DNA of 64,000 bases, taken from Pseudomonas sp. ATCC 13867 (GTDB taxonomy: Bacteria > Pseudomonadota > Gammaproteobacteria > Pseudomonadales > Pseudomonadaceae). A model generated the notes under the pieces. That model was not told the origin of the DNA. It did not search any database and was given only the letters and a program-made list of their open reading frames with translations. The position numbers were made by a program, and so were the translations under genes. The stretch covers positions 620,001-684,000 of the forward strand of contig NC_020829.1 in NCBI RefSeq assembly GCF_000349845.1, read 5' to 3'. This document shows, in pieces, positions 29,024 to 37,205 of the stretch (position 1 is the stretch's first letter; the number at the start of each line of letters is the position of its first letter).

Positions 29024-30748
29024 ATGGCGGCCACCAAGGATAGCATTGAGGTAAGTTTTAACTCAGATGCCGACTATTTGATCCAAGGTCTAACTTCCGA
29101 TGTGAGCACTATAGAGTGTATATATGATTTAATTGATAACTCTATAGATGCAGCGCGCTCTAAAATTCTAAGTGGCTCAAAGGTGGTCAAGAAGGACTTC
29201 TTCGGATTGCCTGCCTCATATAAGAAATTCAAGATTGAACTAGATATCTCCTCCCGAAAGGTCGCTGTCTCTGATAACTGTGCTGGAATAGATGAGAGTA
29301 CTCTTTCTGAAAAAGTTTTTACCATTGGGAAGAGGTCTAGGCACGCCTTTGGTATTGGTCATTATGGCGTTGGACTGAATCGGGCGATATTTAAGCTTGG
29401 CAGTTCTGTGCAACTGATGACGGATAATGGGAGGCACGCATTTTCTCTTGGTTTCTCTGAAGAAGATGTGCGAGCTGCAGTAGAGAATAAGTCAACAATT
29501 CAGGCCAAAAGACTCCCCACTAGTAAGAATAGCTACTACAAGTTAGAGATCGATAGTGTTAAGGGTGATGTGCTGCCCGATCTAGGATCGGATACGTGGC
29601 TTGAAACTTTGCGAGATCAAATAAGAATTCGGTATGCGATATTTTGTCGGAAAGGGCTTGTAATCACTGTAAACAAAAAGAAAGTTGGGAGTTTTGGCCC
29701 GAAAATACGAAACCCTGATTTTCTGGAGAAGAGAGCGAAGAACTTTGTATCTCAAAATGGCGTCTCCGTTTATCTGGAAGCTGGGCTTCATGAAAACTAT
29801 CGTATTGCAAAGTTTGAAAGCGATTATGAGAAGTTTAAACCGGTGATCAAAGGGTTGACGCCGGAGTATGGGTGGTATGTTGTATGTAACGATAGGATAA
29901 TACTGGTCGCTGATAAAACCAAAACCACTGGCTGGACCACTACAGCTTGGCACAATGAGTATCATGGGTTTCTTGGATGGGCCTATTATGTTAGCGAGGA
30001 TCCATCTTTATTGCCATGGGATACGAAGAAGACTGGAATAAATACAAATAATCAAACGCATATTGAGGTTCTAAGCTCGCTTAAGGAACTTGCGGATGAT
30101 TATCGAAGCAGAAATAGAAGCTTAAGACAGTCGAAACCTGAGGGGCTGGCGTCTGAGCCAGCTAAGCCGCGAGGTAGGGGCGCTGGCGCTGGCGTTCGCG
30201 GTGGGATCCCTCTTGGTGGTGTTGGTAATTCTGAAGGCAGGAATGCTTCGGGATCGGCGATTCATACTAAAGAAATGGATATGTTAATCTACAATATATC
30301 CGCAGTTACTGGCTCTCCACGAATTGCGTCGTTCCTTCAAGAGGCCAAAGAGATATCAATCAAAGAGCACCCATATACTGCTATGGTATTGCTACGTGTT
30401 CTGTTCGAAGCAGCTCTTCGCGATTATTTGTTAAGGCATAAGCATTACCAGAAGGTAAAGGATTCTGTTTTCGAGGAGCAGGCTGTTCAAGGGCGGCCTT
30501 TTAATCAAAAGCAAAAGAGGGACTTTACACCTGCGCTATCAAATATGCTGAGCTGGGTTGTGAAGAATACGGAAATATTCAGTTCTGACCTGAGGAGAGG
30601 GACGAAGACCTCAATAGATAATTTTATTAGGGATCTTTCGCGCTTGAATGGCATAGTGCACGAAGATGGGGTGCTTACGGATTTTTCTGAGGCTAAGCAG
30701 ATAAGAAACAATGCTCTGAAGGCGTTGGAGACATTTTTGGAGAGCTGA
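29024..30748 (+). CDS. GHKL-type (MutL/MORC/Hsp90-like) ATPase, putative restriction/defence component
   Basis: The 574-aa product has an N-terminal Bergerat ATP-binding fold: motif I IYDLIDNSIDAA (about 33-44), motif II VSDNCAGID (about 82-90), motif III GIGHYGVGLNRA (about 110-121). Where MutL has Glu in ELVEN, this protein has Asp (DLIDN), a conservative change. A Gly-rich linker (about 380-405) leads to a helical C-terminal domain (MLIYNISAVTGSPRIASFLQ, then TAMVLLRVLFEAALRDYLL) of unknown function. AGGAG precedes the ATG, 8 nt after the methyltransferase stop, so the two are one operon. GHKL ATPases coupled to methylases and Vsr-like nucleases were described by Iyer, Abhiman and Aravind; this looks like a minimal example (inference). 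Confidence 0.85.
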   Translation: MAATKDSIEVSFNSDADYLIQGLTSDVSTIECIYDLIDNSIDAARSKILSGSKVVKKDFFGLPASYKKFKIELDISSRKVAVSDNCAGIDESTLSEKVFTIGKRSRHAFGIGHYGVGLNRAIFKLGSSVQLMTDNGRHAFSLGFSEEDVRAAVENKSTIQAKRLPTSKNSYYKLEIDSVKGDVLPDLGSDTWLETLRDQIRIRYAIFCRKGLVITVNKKKVGSFGPKIRNPDFLEKRAKNFVSQNGVSVYLEAGLHENYRIAKFESDYEKFKPVIKGLTPEYGWYVVCNDRIILVADKTKTTGWTTTAWHNEYHGFLGWAYYVSEDPSLLPWDTKKTGINTNNQTHIEVLSSLKELADDYRSRNRSLRQSKPEGLASEPAKPRGRGAGAGVRGGIPLGGVGNSEGRNASGSAIHTKEMDMLIYNISAVTGSPRIASFLQEAKEISIKEHPYTAMVLLRVLFEAALRDYLLRHKHYQKVKDSVFEEQAVQGRPFNQKQKRDFTPALSNMLSWVVKNTEIFSSDLRRGTKTSIDNFIRDLSRLNGIVHEDGVLTDFSEAKQIRNNALKALETFLES

Positions 30749-30779
30749 GATCCAGCTAGCCTTATAGTGACATGTCGGG

Positions 30780-30801
30780 TGGGCCTAATATCATTGGCCC
30801 A
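30780..30801. terminator. Possible bidirectional hairpin between ATPase and vsr genes
   Basis: TGGGCC 30780-30785 pairs with GGCCCA 30796-30801 around a 10-nt AT-rich loop. It overlaps the last codons of the convergent vsr gene; the T run is short, so the call is weak. Confidence 0.35.
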
Positions 30802-31204
30802 TTTCCAAAAAGTCGCGCAGTTTTTCTCTCAAATTTTCTATATTGCTTAGTTCGCACTGCCAGACTGTTAATACCTGCCAGCCGTCTGCTTCAAGGGAAT
30901 GTATGTTTTCTGCATCTCTTTCTTTATTTCTTTTGATTTTGTCCTGCCAATATTCGAGGCGCGTTTTGGGAAGCCGTCCGTATCGGCAATTAGTATGCCC
31001 ATGCCAGAAGCACCCGTTCACAAAGACCACCTTCTTTCTTCTCAAAAAGGCTAGGTCGGGCCGCCCGGGTAGGTACTTGAGATGCAGTCGATAGCGATAC
31101 CCCATTCCAAAAATCAAGCGCCGGACGAAAAGTTCCGGAGCCGTATTTTTCCCTTTGACACGACTCATTAGCCAACTGCGCCGCTCGATGCTCAAGCGAT
31201 CCAT
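30791..31204 (-). CDS. vsr: Very-short-patch-repair (Vsr)-like DNA mismatch endonuclease
   Basis: The 137-aa product matches Vsr in length and motifs: MSRVKGKNTAPELFVRRLIF near the start, the catalytic Asp in YLPGRPDLAFL (about 50), and FVNGCFWHGHTNCRYG with the zinc/active-site Cys and His residues (about 62-77). Vsr nicks T:G mismatches that arise when 5-methylcytosine deaminates, so it normally partners a C5-methylase such as the one at 27882. In methylase-GHKL systems Vsr-like proteins have also been proposed to act as the restriction nuclease. It is convergent with that operon. Confidence 0.92.
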   Translation of the reverse strand: MDRLSIERRSWLMSRVKGKNTAPELFVRRLIFGMGYRYRLHLKYLPGRPDLAFLRRKKVVFVNGCFWHGHTNCRYGRLPKTRLEYWQDKIKRNKERDAENIHSLEADGWQVLTVWQCELSNIENLREKLRDFLEMGQ

Positions 31205-31265
31205 TTTGTTTAGACCTAATCGGCTTTCATTCGGCTCGACGTTCGAATAATCAACACATGCTCCT

Positions 31266-31967
31266 TCAGCACCACACGACCTTGCAGGCTAGATACTCGC
31301 CAATCACAATGCGGATATCGACTCCATCTTGCCAGTCAACCAAGTATCTGTAGCGTCCGGGCTGTACGATCAGCCATGCCCCGATTTGAATTGGAGGTAT
31401 GGTTTTCCCCGATGCACGTAGGAACGCGCGGCATCCTAATTCAGGCCATAGGGGGTGGACGTAGTCTTCTAGGTTTTCGAAATCCTGTATCTCTTCAGTA
31501 GTCATCGTTGGGATGGCGCGAATCGAGTAAAGGTCAGGCTCGTCGTTCCAGTATTCTCCTAGCTCGTATACCGCATGCCCCTGCGCCAATTTCATGATCA
31601 CGTTTCTGACTCGTGCTTCGTCGGGCTGCCACCAGATGTGACCAGAGTCATCTGTTCTCCGGCACTGTTCCAACTGGTTTTTCAGTCGCGGATTTCTGGC
31701 TAGCGCTTGTTTGATCTTCTCTCGCGATAGCTGGCTGATCTCAGTCGTTCCGGACATGGTGCATTCCAGCAGGCATGCTAGGTATTCCTCGTTTAACGAG
31801 AAGCCGCCGTTGCACTTTTGGCAGGCTTCAACGACTGGAAGGTTTTCTGGAAGTGGATTGTCCAAGAGAACGCGAGAGGGGACATGGTCGACGGTTTCGG
31901 GCGGCCCACCGCAGTAGGCGCATCTGCCTTTCAAGCGTTCATCTAGAAAGAGGTGCTTGGGATCCAC
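31266..31967 (-). CDS. HNH-type zinc-finger nuclease-like protein
   Basis: The 233-aa product has an HNH/McrA-like beta-beta-alpha metal module at residues about 15-55: CAYCGG, then VDHVPSR (the DH pair), Asn in ENLPVVEACQKCNGGFS with the second CxxC. The remainder is unrecognised, with a Trp/Tyr-rich C-terminal half (WLIVQPGRYRYLVDW). The start is GTG 31967; no ATG in frame fits. It is co-directional with vsr, 61 bp upstream of it. It could be a nuclease of the defence cassette or an independent cargo gene. Confidence 0.7.
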   Translation of the reverse strand: MDPKHLFLDERLKGRCAYCGGPPETVDHVPSRVLLDNPLPENLPVVEACQKCNGGFSLNEEYLACLLECTMSGTTEISQLSREKIKQALARNPRLKNQLEQCRRTDDSGHIWWQPDEARVRNVIMKLAQGHAVYELGEYWNDEPDLYSIRAIPTMTTEEIQDFENLEDYVHPLWPELGCRAFLRASGKTIPPIQIGAWLIVQPGRYRYLVDWQDGVDIRIVIGEYLACKVVWC

Positions 31968-32164
31968 GCATTAGTCTCCAATTACCAGTACGGCGTCGGC
32001 TTTATCGTAGACCAGCTCGCTTTGGAGGAGTTTTCCTGCTCTACAGGAGGGGAGGCTGAGGCAAGAGAAATGTAAACAGGTCGTCCATTTCTCAGGGTTT
32101 TATTTACATTTTCTCTATCATGAGAACTTTGTGTTTTTGCAGGGCTTTGATTTTTAAAGATTAT

Positions 32165-32252
32165 TAGTGCTGTTTACGGTCCCTGGGTATACAGAACCGT
32201 TCTGACCAGTTCGGTTTCGTCCCCAAGAGCGCAGCCTTCGAGCTGCGCTTTT
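32165..32252 (+). ncRNA. Candidate small RNA ending in a strong terminator
   Basis: No gene precedes the intrinsic terminator AGCGCAGC 32228-32235 / GCTGCGCT 32242-32249 on this strand, so the transcript it ends would be short and non-coding. Upstream is another possible stem-loop (AACCGTTCTG / CAGTTCGGTT, about 32192-32212) and an AT-rich promoter-like stretch (TTGCAG near 32137, ATTATT near 32160). It may also be the remnant of a gene tail cut by island insertion. Confidence 0.3.
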
Positions 32253-32310
32253 GCGTTTCTGGGACGCTCGTTTGAGCGAATGTTCGTAACGGTCTTTCTC
32301 GGAAGCGGCT

Positions 32311-32334
32311 ATTTAATTAGCTGGCTAATTAAAT
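32311..32334. promoter_or_regulatory. Perfect palindromic operator-like site
   Basis: ATTTAATTAGC and its exact complement GCTAATTAAAT flank a 2-nt spacer TG. The site is 47 bp upstream of the small ORF at 32382 and resembles MarR-type operators in size and AT content; the binding protein is unknown. Confidence 0.5.
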
Positions 32335-32381
32335 GATTCTGGAACTGCCTTGATGTACGGCAAGACCGGAGAAGAAAAGAC

Positions 32382-32570
32382 ATGAGCATTACCGTGACCG
32401 AGCGTGACGACGACCATAAATCCCGCGAATTCCGCGCCCACGGCGGGCGTTGCTGGGATGTGCATCAGGAGGGCCTGCTGGTCGGCATCTTCCACAGTGA
32501 GCGGGAGGCCCGGGCGTACCGCGCCGCGCTGGAGCTGGAGGAGCGCTACCGGCGCGGCGCCGAGTTCTAG
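32382..32570 (+). CDS. Small hypothetical protein, 62 aa
   Basis: The GC-rich, codon-biased frame encodes a charged soluble protein (REFRAHGGRCWDVHQEGLLV, then FHSEREARAYRAALELEERY). No domain was recognised. GGAGAAGAAAAGAC precedes the ATG. Base composition is that of the backbone, unlike the island. It ends 13 bp before a perfect terminator shared with the convergent MFS gene. The upstream palindrome suggests specific regulation. Confidence 0.6.
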   Translation: MSITVTERDDDHKSREFRAHGGRCWDVHQEGLLVGIFHSEREARAYRAALELEERYRRGAEF

Positions 32571-32583
32571 AAGGCTCGTTACG

Positions 32584-32611
32584 AAAAGGCCCCGTCGATA
32601 CGGGGCCTTTT
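32584..32611. terminator. Bidirectional terminator
   Basis: AAAAGGCCCCGT 32584-32595 and ACGGGGCCTTTT 32600-32611 pair perfectly around CGAT, with A and T runs at both ends. It serves the small ORF on + and the MFS gene on -. Confidence 0.88.
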
Positions 32612-32624
32612 GCTGTGGCGTGGG

Positions 32625-33953
32625 TCAGTGCGGACGTTTGCGCAGTTGCTGCGTCGGAATGCCGATCAGCAGGATCAACGCACCGATTATCAGGACCACG
32701 CCGATCACGTCGAAGGCCAGGTACAGGTTGCCGGTAGCGGTCTTGATCGCGCCGACCACGATTTGGCTGATCACGCCGGCCACGCCGCCGATACTGCTGA
32801 TCACGGCGATGCCGCCCGCCGCCCGCGCCGGGCTGAGCAGGGCGGGGGGAATGGTCCAGAACAGTGAAAGGGCGGACATCGCCGTCGCCGCCCCCAGGGT
32901 CATCAGCGCCACCGAGAGCATCAGGTTCCCCTGGGCGAAGCCGAGTAGGAAGAAGCATGCGGCGCTCACCAGCATCGTGGCGCCGACGTGCCAGCGGCGT
33001 TCCTGGTGCTTGTCCGAGCTACGGCCGAGCAGGTACATGCCGACGATGCCCAGCGCGTACGGCAGGCTGGCGAGCAGCCCGATGGACTTGAGGTCTTCCA
33101 CGCCGAAGCCGCGGATCAGCGTCGGCATCCAGTACGACACCGTGTTCGAGCCGCTGTAGACGCAGAAGAACACCAGGCCGGCGATGTACACCCGAGGGTC
33201 GCGCAGCACATCGAGGAAGCGGCCGTGGTCGCCGGCCTTCGCGGGTTCGGTGGCCAGTGCGGCCTCCAGGCGGGATTTCTCCTCCTCGTTCAGCCATTTC
33301 GCGTCGCGCGGGCGGTCCGCCAGCCAGTACCAGCCGAACACGCCCAGCAGCGCGGCGGGGATGCCTTCGAGGGCGAACAGCACCTGCCAGTCGCGCAGGC
33401 CCATCCAGCCGTGGAAGTGGGTCATGATCCAGCCGGCCAGGGGACCGCTGACGATCCCGGCGACCATCGCCGACATGACGAACACTGCCGTGATCCGGCC
33501 GCGCAGTTCGGTGGGGAACCAATAGGTGAGATAGAGAATGACGCCAGGGAAGAACCCGGCCTCGGCGACCCCCAGGAAGAACCGCGCGACGATCAACTGG
33601 TTGGCGGTGGTGACGAAGGCGGTGGCGACGGTGACCATGCCCCACAGCACCATGATCCGCGTCAGCGTGGCGCGGGCGCCGGCACGCTGCATGTACAGGT
33701 TGCTGGGAACCTCGAAGAGGATGTAGCCCAGGTAGAAGATGCCCGCGCCGATGCCGTAGGCGGCCTCGCTCAGGGCGATGTCTTCGGCCATGCGCAGCTT
33801 GGCGAAGGAGATGTTGAGGCGGTCGATGGCGTTGATTGCGTAGGCAATGACCAGGAACGGCAGCAGGCGCCAGATCACCTTGCGGTAAAGCGCGCGGGTC
33901 GACTCCGGGGAGTATGTCGTGGGCGGCGCGATCGTCTCGAACGTTTGACTCAT
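32625..33953 (-). CDS. MFS transporter, anion:cation symporter (ACS) family
   Basis: The 442-aa membrane protein has 12 predicted membrane segments. The N-terminal region AIDRLNISFAKLRMAEDIAL and GYILFEVPSNLYMQRAGAR match the ACS subfamily (phthalate, glucarate and tartrate permeases), which import organic anions. The loop between TM6 and TM7 is charged (LNEEEKSRLEAALATEPAKA). The substrate cannot be read from the sequence, and no catabolic genes lie beside it. A CAGGAGCCACC site precedes the ATG on the - strand. Confidence 0.85.
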   Translation of the reverse strand: MSQTFETIAPPTTYSPESTRALYRKVIWRLLPFLVIAYAINAIDRLNISFAKLRMAEDIALSEAAYGIGAGIFYLGYILFEVPSNLYMQRAGARATLTRIMVLWGMVTVATAFVTTANQLIVARFFLGVAEAGFFPGVILYLTYWFPTELRGRITAVFVMSAMVAGIVSGPLAGWIMTHFHGWMGLRDWQVLFALEGIPAALLGVFGWYWLADRPRDAKWLNEEEKSRLEAALATEPAKAGDHGRFLDVLRDPRVYIAGLVFFCVYSGSNTVSYWMPTLIRGFGVEDLKSIGLLASLPYALGIVGMYLLGRSSDKHQERRWHVGATMLVSAACFFLLGFAQGNLMLSVALMTLGAATAMSALSLFWTIPPALLSPARAAGGIAVISSIGGVAGVISQIVVGAIKTATGNLYLAFDVIGVVLIIGALILLIGIPTQQLRKRPH

Positions 33954-34189
33954 GGTGGCTCCTGCTGGTGTGGCCAGATTGTTCTTGTTGTGTGCGAAAG
34001 CGGACAGGAGCGACGAGGATAGGGGGGCGACGCTGCGGCGGGACTCACCCGAAGGGGGGGTAACACGGGGGGGAATTGTAAGATGAAATTACGAGGAGCC
34101 TGGTGGTCCCCTGCCCCTGGCAGCAGGGGCGTGGAGCGAGGCGTTCAGCCTTGGGCCTCCGCCCGGGGCGCAGAGGCTATCCAGGGCGC

Positions 34190-35839
34190 TCAGCGATACC
34201 AGCGAGGCGTGTACACCCAGTCGCCGCCACCGGCGCGTGGGAAGCGCCGGGTCAGGGACGAGCCGACGATCACCAGGGTACGCATGTCCACCATCTCCGG
34301 AACCAGCTCGCCAAGGGGGACGACGCGCAGCGCCTCCGCCGGACGGCCGATGTCGCGGCCGAGCACCACCAGGGTTTCCGGTGTGCGGTGGCGGCGGACG
34401 ATCTCCAGGGCGCGCCCCAGTTGCCAGGGGCGAGCCCTGGAGATCGGGTTGTAGAAGGCCATGACCAGGTCGGCGGCGCCGGCGTGATCGAGGCGCTTCT
34501 CGATGGTCTCCCAGGGCTTGAGGTTGTCCGACAGGGAGATCAGGCAGAAATCATGCCCTAGCGGTGCGCCGGCCTTGGCGGCGGCGGCCAGCGCAGCGGA
34601 CACGCCCGGCAACACCTCCAGTTCCACGCCGTGCCAGTCGGGATCATCGCTCCCGTGCAGCGCCTCCATCACCGCGGCGCCCATAGCGAAGACACCGGGA
34701 TCGCCGGAGGAAATCACCACCACCCGCCGGCCGCTGGCGGCCAGTTCGAAGGCGTGGCGGGCGCGCTGCATCTCCTCGCGATTGTCGGTGCAGTGGCGCA
34801 CCTGATCGTCGCGCAGGGGCTCGGCCATATTCACATAGGTCTCGTAGCCGAGCAGGTCCTGGGCCTCGTCCAGCGCATGGCGCACGGCGGGGATCATGAA
34901 GTCGCTGGCGCCGGGGCCGAGACCGATCACGCTGAGTCGCCCGCGCGGCTGGCCGATGCCTTCGGCTTCGCCTGGCGTGGCAGTGCGGTGCAGGTGGAAG
35001 GAGTCGCCATGCAGCATGGCCGGCGGCAGTTCGTCGTCGCTGTGGATGAACCGCAGCGGCACGCCCAGCTCGCGGGCGGCCTCGGCCAGCGCCGGGTCGG
35101 CCATGCGGCAGCGCGGCGCGACCAATGCAGCCAGCGATACCTCGGCCAGCCCGGCCTGCGCCAGGCCCTGGCGGATGCGTTCGGGCAACTGCGAGTCCAC
35201 CAGCGTGACATGGGCGAGGACGATGCGCGGATGGATGCGCAGCTCGTTGTGCGCGATGCCTTCGGCGCGGGAGTCGATGCGCAGGGTATGCGCGGCGTCG
35301 TCGGCCAGCGGCAGGTCCAGCTCGTCCAGCCACAGCGCGTCGCCTTCGATGCGCAGGGTGTCGCCGCCCAGCAGGTCGGAGACGAAGCGCTTGCCCTGTT
35401 CGATGTCCGCCAGCGCGTAGCCCGGTGGCGGGTCGAGCAGGCAGGCACCGAAACGCAGTTCGCCGCTGGTGGTGATGGCCGGCGCTATGTCCAGCGCGGC
35501 GGCCATCTCGCGGGCCATGCGGTTGACTCCGCCGAGCCCGCCGAGCAGCGGCACCACGGCGCTGCCGTCTTCGGCGACGGCCAGCACCGGCGGCTCCGCG
35601 CCCTTTTCAGCCAGCAGCGGGGCGAGGGTGCGGATGACGATGCCGGCGGCGCACAGGGCGATGATCGGGGTGTCGTCACGGTAGAGCTGGCGCAGGGTTT
35701 CGCCGAAGTTCGCGTAGGACTCGTCGGCGCCTTCGACGCGGTCCTTCAGGCCCAGTACGCGCGCCTGTGGATAAATGCCCTGCAGGCGTCGGGCCGTGGC
35801 CAGCGCACCTTGGCCGAGAATGACAATGGCGATGCGCAT
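34190..35839 (-). CDS. cobJ: CbiG-CobJ fusion: cobalamin biosynthesis protein / precorrin-3B C17-methyltransferase
   Basis: The 549-aa fusion has an N-terminal CbiG-like part (about 1-290; AIVILGQGALATARRL, CAAGIVIRTLAPLLAEKGA) and a C-terminal tetrapyrrole methylase (from about 300; GRLSVIGLGPGASDFMIP, then VVVISSGDPGVFAMGAAVME with the SAM-binding GDPG). CobJ methylates C17 and contracts the ring. CbiG opens the lactone in the anaerobic route; as a fusion it is usual in Pseudomonas. The ATG at 35839 overlaps the cobI stop (ATGA); a start 4 codons upstream is possible. It is the last gene of cobGHIJ. Confidence 0.93.
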   Translation of the reverse strand: MRIAIVILGQGALATARRLQGIYPQARVLGLKDRVEGADESYANFGETLRQLYRDDTPIIALCAAGIVIRTLAPLLAEKGAEPPVLAVAEDGSAVVPLLGGLGGVNRMAREMAAALDIAPAITTSGELRFGACLLDPPPGYALADIEQGKRFVSDLLGGDTLRIEGDALWLDELDLPLADDAAHTLRIDSRAEGIAHNELRIHPRIVLAHVTLVDSQLPERIRQGLAQAGLAEVSLAALVAPRCRMADPALAEAARELGVPLRFIHSDDELPPAMLHGDSFHLHRTATPGEAEGIGQPRGRLSVIGLGPGASDFMIPAVRHALDEAQDLLGYETYVNMAEPLRDDQVRHCTDNREEMQRARHAFELAASGRRVVVISSGDPGVFAMGAAVMEALHGSDDPDWHGVELEVLPGVSAALAAAAKAGAPLGHDFCLISLSDNLKPWETIEKRLDHAGAADLVMAFYNPISRARPWQLGRALEIVRRHRTPETLVVLGRDIGRPAEALRVVPLGELVPEMVDMRTLVIVGSSLTRRFPRAGGGDWVYTPRWYR

Positions 35840-36579
35840 CAGCCGTTCCACCGCTGGCCGGGGATGACGATCATCGAGAAGTACGGCGAGGCCATCGGGT
35901 CCACCTCGTCCAGCGCGACGATGCGCTGCTCGCGCATGGTTGCGCGCTCGACGTAGTGGGCGCCGCCGTCACGGCCCAGCTCGCGCAGCACGCGCCGGAC
36001 CTTGTCGAAGTTGCGCCCGAGCTTCATCACCACCGCCGCATCGGCGTCGGCCAGGCGGCGCTTGAGTTCGTCTTCCGGCAAGACGCCGGACAGCACCGCC
36101 AGGCTCTGGTTGCGGTACACCAGCGGCACGCCGAGTACCGCCGCGCTGCCGAGCATGGAGCAGACGCCGGGTACGACTTCGGTGGCATACCGCTGCGAAA
36201 GGCGGTCATGCAGGTACATGTAGGAACCGTAGAAGAACGGATCGCCCTCGCAGATCACCGCCACGTCGCGGTTGGCATCCAGGTGTGCGGCCACCTGCGC
36301 GGCGGCGGTGTCGTAGAAGTCGCTGATCACGCCTTCGTAGGTCAGCGGCGGCTCCAGCTTCTCGGTGGTCACCGGATAGACCAGCGGCAGTCGCTGCTGC
36401 TCATCGAGCAGGTGCTGCTCGATGATGGCGAAGGCGTTGCCGCCCTGGCCGGCGTGGTGCTTGGCCTTGGCTACGAAGTAGCCGATCACCGGGGACGCGC
36501 GCAGCAGGCGCAGGGCCTTGAGGGTCAGCAGTTCCGGGTCGCCCGGGCCGACGCCCAGGCCGATGAGGCGGCCGGTCAT
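35839..36579 (-). CDS. cobI: Precorrin-2 C20-methyltransferase
   Basis: The 246-aa SAM-dependent tetrapyrrole methylase starts [20 protein letters not shown] (SAM-binding GVGPGDPE) and contains [20 protein letters not shown], the CobI/CbiL signature. It makes precorrin-3A. A GTG lies one codon upstream, but the ATG at 36579 overlaps the cobH stop (TGATG), the usual coupling. It is part of the riboswitch-led cobG-cobH-cobI-cobJ operon. Confidence 0.95.
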   Translation of the reverse strand: MTGRLIGLGVGPGDPELLTLKALRLLRASPVIGYFVAKAKHHAGQGGNAFAIIEQHLLDEQQRLPLVYPVTTEKLEPPLTYEGVISDFYDTAAAQVAAHLDANRDVAVICEGDPFFYGSYMYLHDRLSQRYATEVVPGVCSMLGSAAVLGVPLVYRNQSLAVLSGVLPEDELKRRLADADAAVVMKLGRNFDKVRRVLRELGRDGGAHYVERATMREQRIVALDEVDPMASPYFSMIVIPGQRWNG

Positions 36580-37205
36580 CACTCCACCTCCGTGGCCAGG
36601 GCGTTCACCGCGGCGGCCGCCATCGCGCTGCCGCCACGGCGGCCGCGGACGATCACGTAGGGCACGCCACGGCTGTCGGCGGCGAGGGCGTCCTTGGATT
36701 CCATGGCGCCGACGAAGCCCACCGGGAAGCCGAGGATCAGCGCCGGTTTCGGTGCGCCGGCATCGAGCATTTCCAGCAGGTAGAAGAGCGCGGTCGGCGC
36801 GTTGCCTATCACCACCACGCTGCCTTCCAGGTGCTCGCGCCAGTGCTCCAGCGCCGCGGCCGAACGGGTGTTGCCCAGCTCGCGGGCGAGCGCCGGGACG
36901 TCCGGATCGTTGAGGGTGCAGATCACCTCGTTGTGCGCCGGCAGGCGCGCGCGGGTGATGCCCTCGGCGACCATTCGCGCATCGCAGAGGATCGGCGCGC
37001 CAGCGGCCAGCGCCGCTCGGCCGATGGCACCGGCGCCTGCGGAGAAGCGCAGGTCCTGCACGACGTCGACCATGCCGCAGGCGTGGATCACCCGCACGGC
37101 GAGTTTCTCGAGGTCGGCGGGGATGGCGGAGAGCTCGGCTTCGGCGCGGATGGTGGCGAAGGACTGGCGGTAGATCGCCTGGCCGTCGCGAATGTAATCA
37201 AGCAT
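36579..37205 (-). CDS. cobH: Precorrin-8X methylmutase
   Basis: The 208-aa enzyme moves the C11 methyl to C12, giving hydrogenobyrinate. Conserved elements are [19 protein letters not shown], the catalytic His in [19 protein letters not shown] (about 43) and [19 protein letters not shown]. The start at ATG 37205 (MLDYIRDG) is the family N-terminus and overlaps the end of cobG by 8 nt; upstream frame extension lies inside cobG. Confidence 0.96.
   Translation of the reverse strand: MLDYIRDGQAIYRQSFATIRAEAELSAIPADLEKLAVRVIHACGMVDVVQDLRFSAGAGAIGRAALAAGAPILCDARMVAEGITRARLPAHNEVICTLNDPDVPALARELGNTRSAAALEHWREHLEGSVVVIGNAPTALFYLLEMLDAGAPKPALILGFPVGFVGAMESKDALAADSRGVPYVIVRGRRGGSAMAAAAVNALATEVE

Larger units (their letters stand above)
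21800..32170. mobile_element. Genomic island inserted downstream of ssb (recombinase module plus defence-like cargo)
   Basis: The segment begins after the ssb terminator and ends before the sequences preceding the 62-aa ORF at 32382; both boundaries are approximate. It holds a four-gene recombinase operon at the left end, a small divergent gene, and an AT-rich cassette (methyltransferase, GHKL ATPase, Vsr-like and HNH-like genes). In P. aeruginosa the backbone continues differently after ssb, so this is a plausible integration hotspot. No clear terminal repeat or direct repeat was found, which fits Tn554-type elements that make none. Confidence 0.75.
31968..32381. other. Right-hand boundary region of the island (414 bp, no protein gene)
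   Basis: The stretch contains an AT-rich inverted repeat (AGAGAAATGTAAA near 32065 and TTTACATTTTCTCT near 32103), a candidate small RNA with terminator (32165-32252) and a perfect 11-bp palindrome (32311-32334). No ORF is supported. The junction of island and backbone is probably here. Confidence 0.5.

Noticed and set aside
31775..32059. 94-codon + frame over the HNH gene start
   Set aside because: Antisense to the HNH-like gene, no RBS, Arg-rich shadow composition.
21727..32381. CRISPR array or tRNA attachment site at the island edges
   Set aside because: No regularly spaced direct repeats and no tRNA cloverleaf or CCA end were seen at either side.
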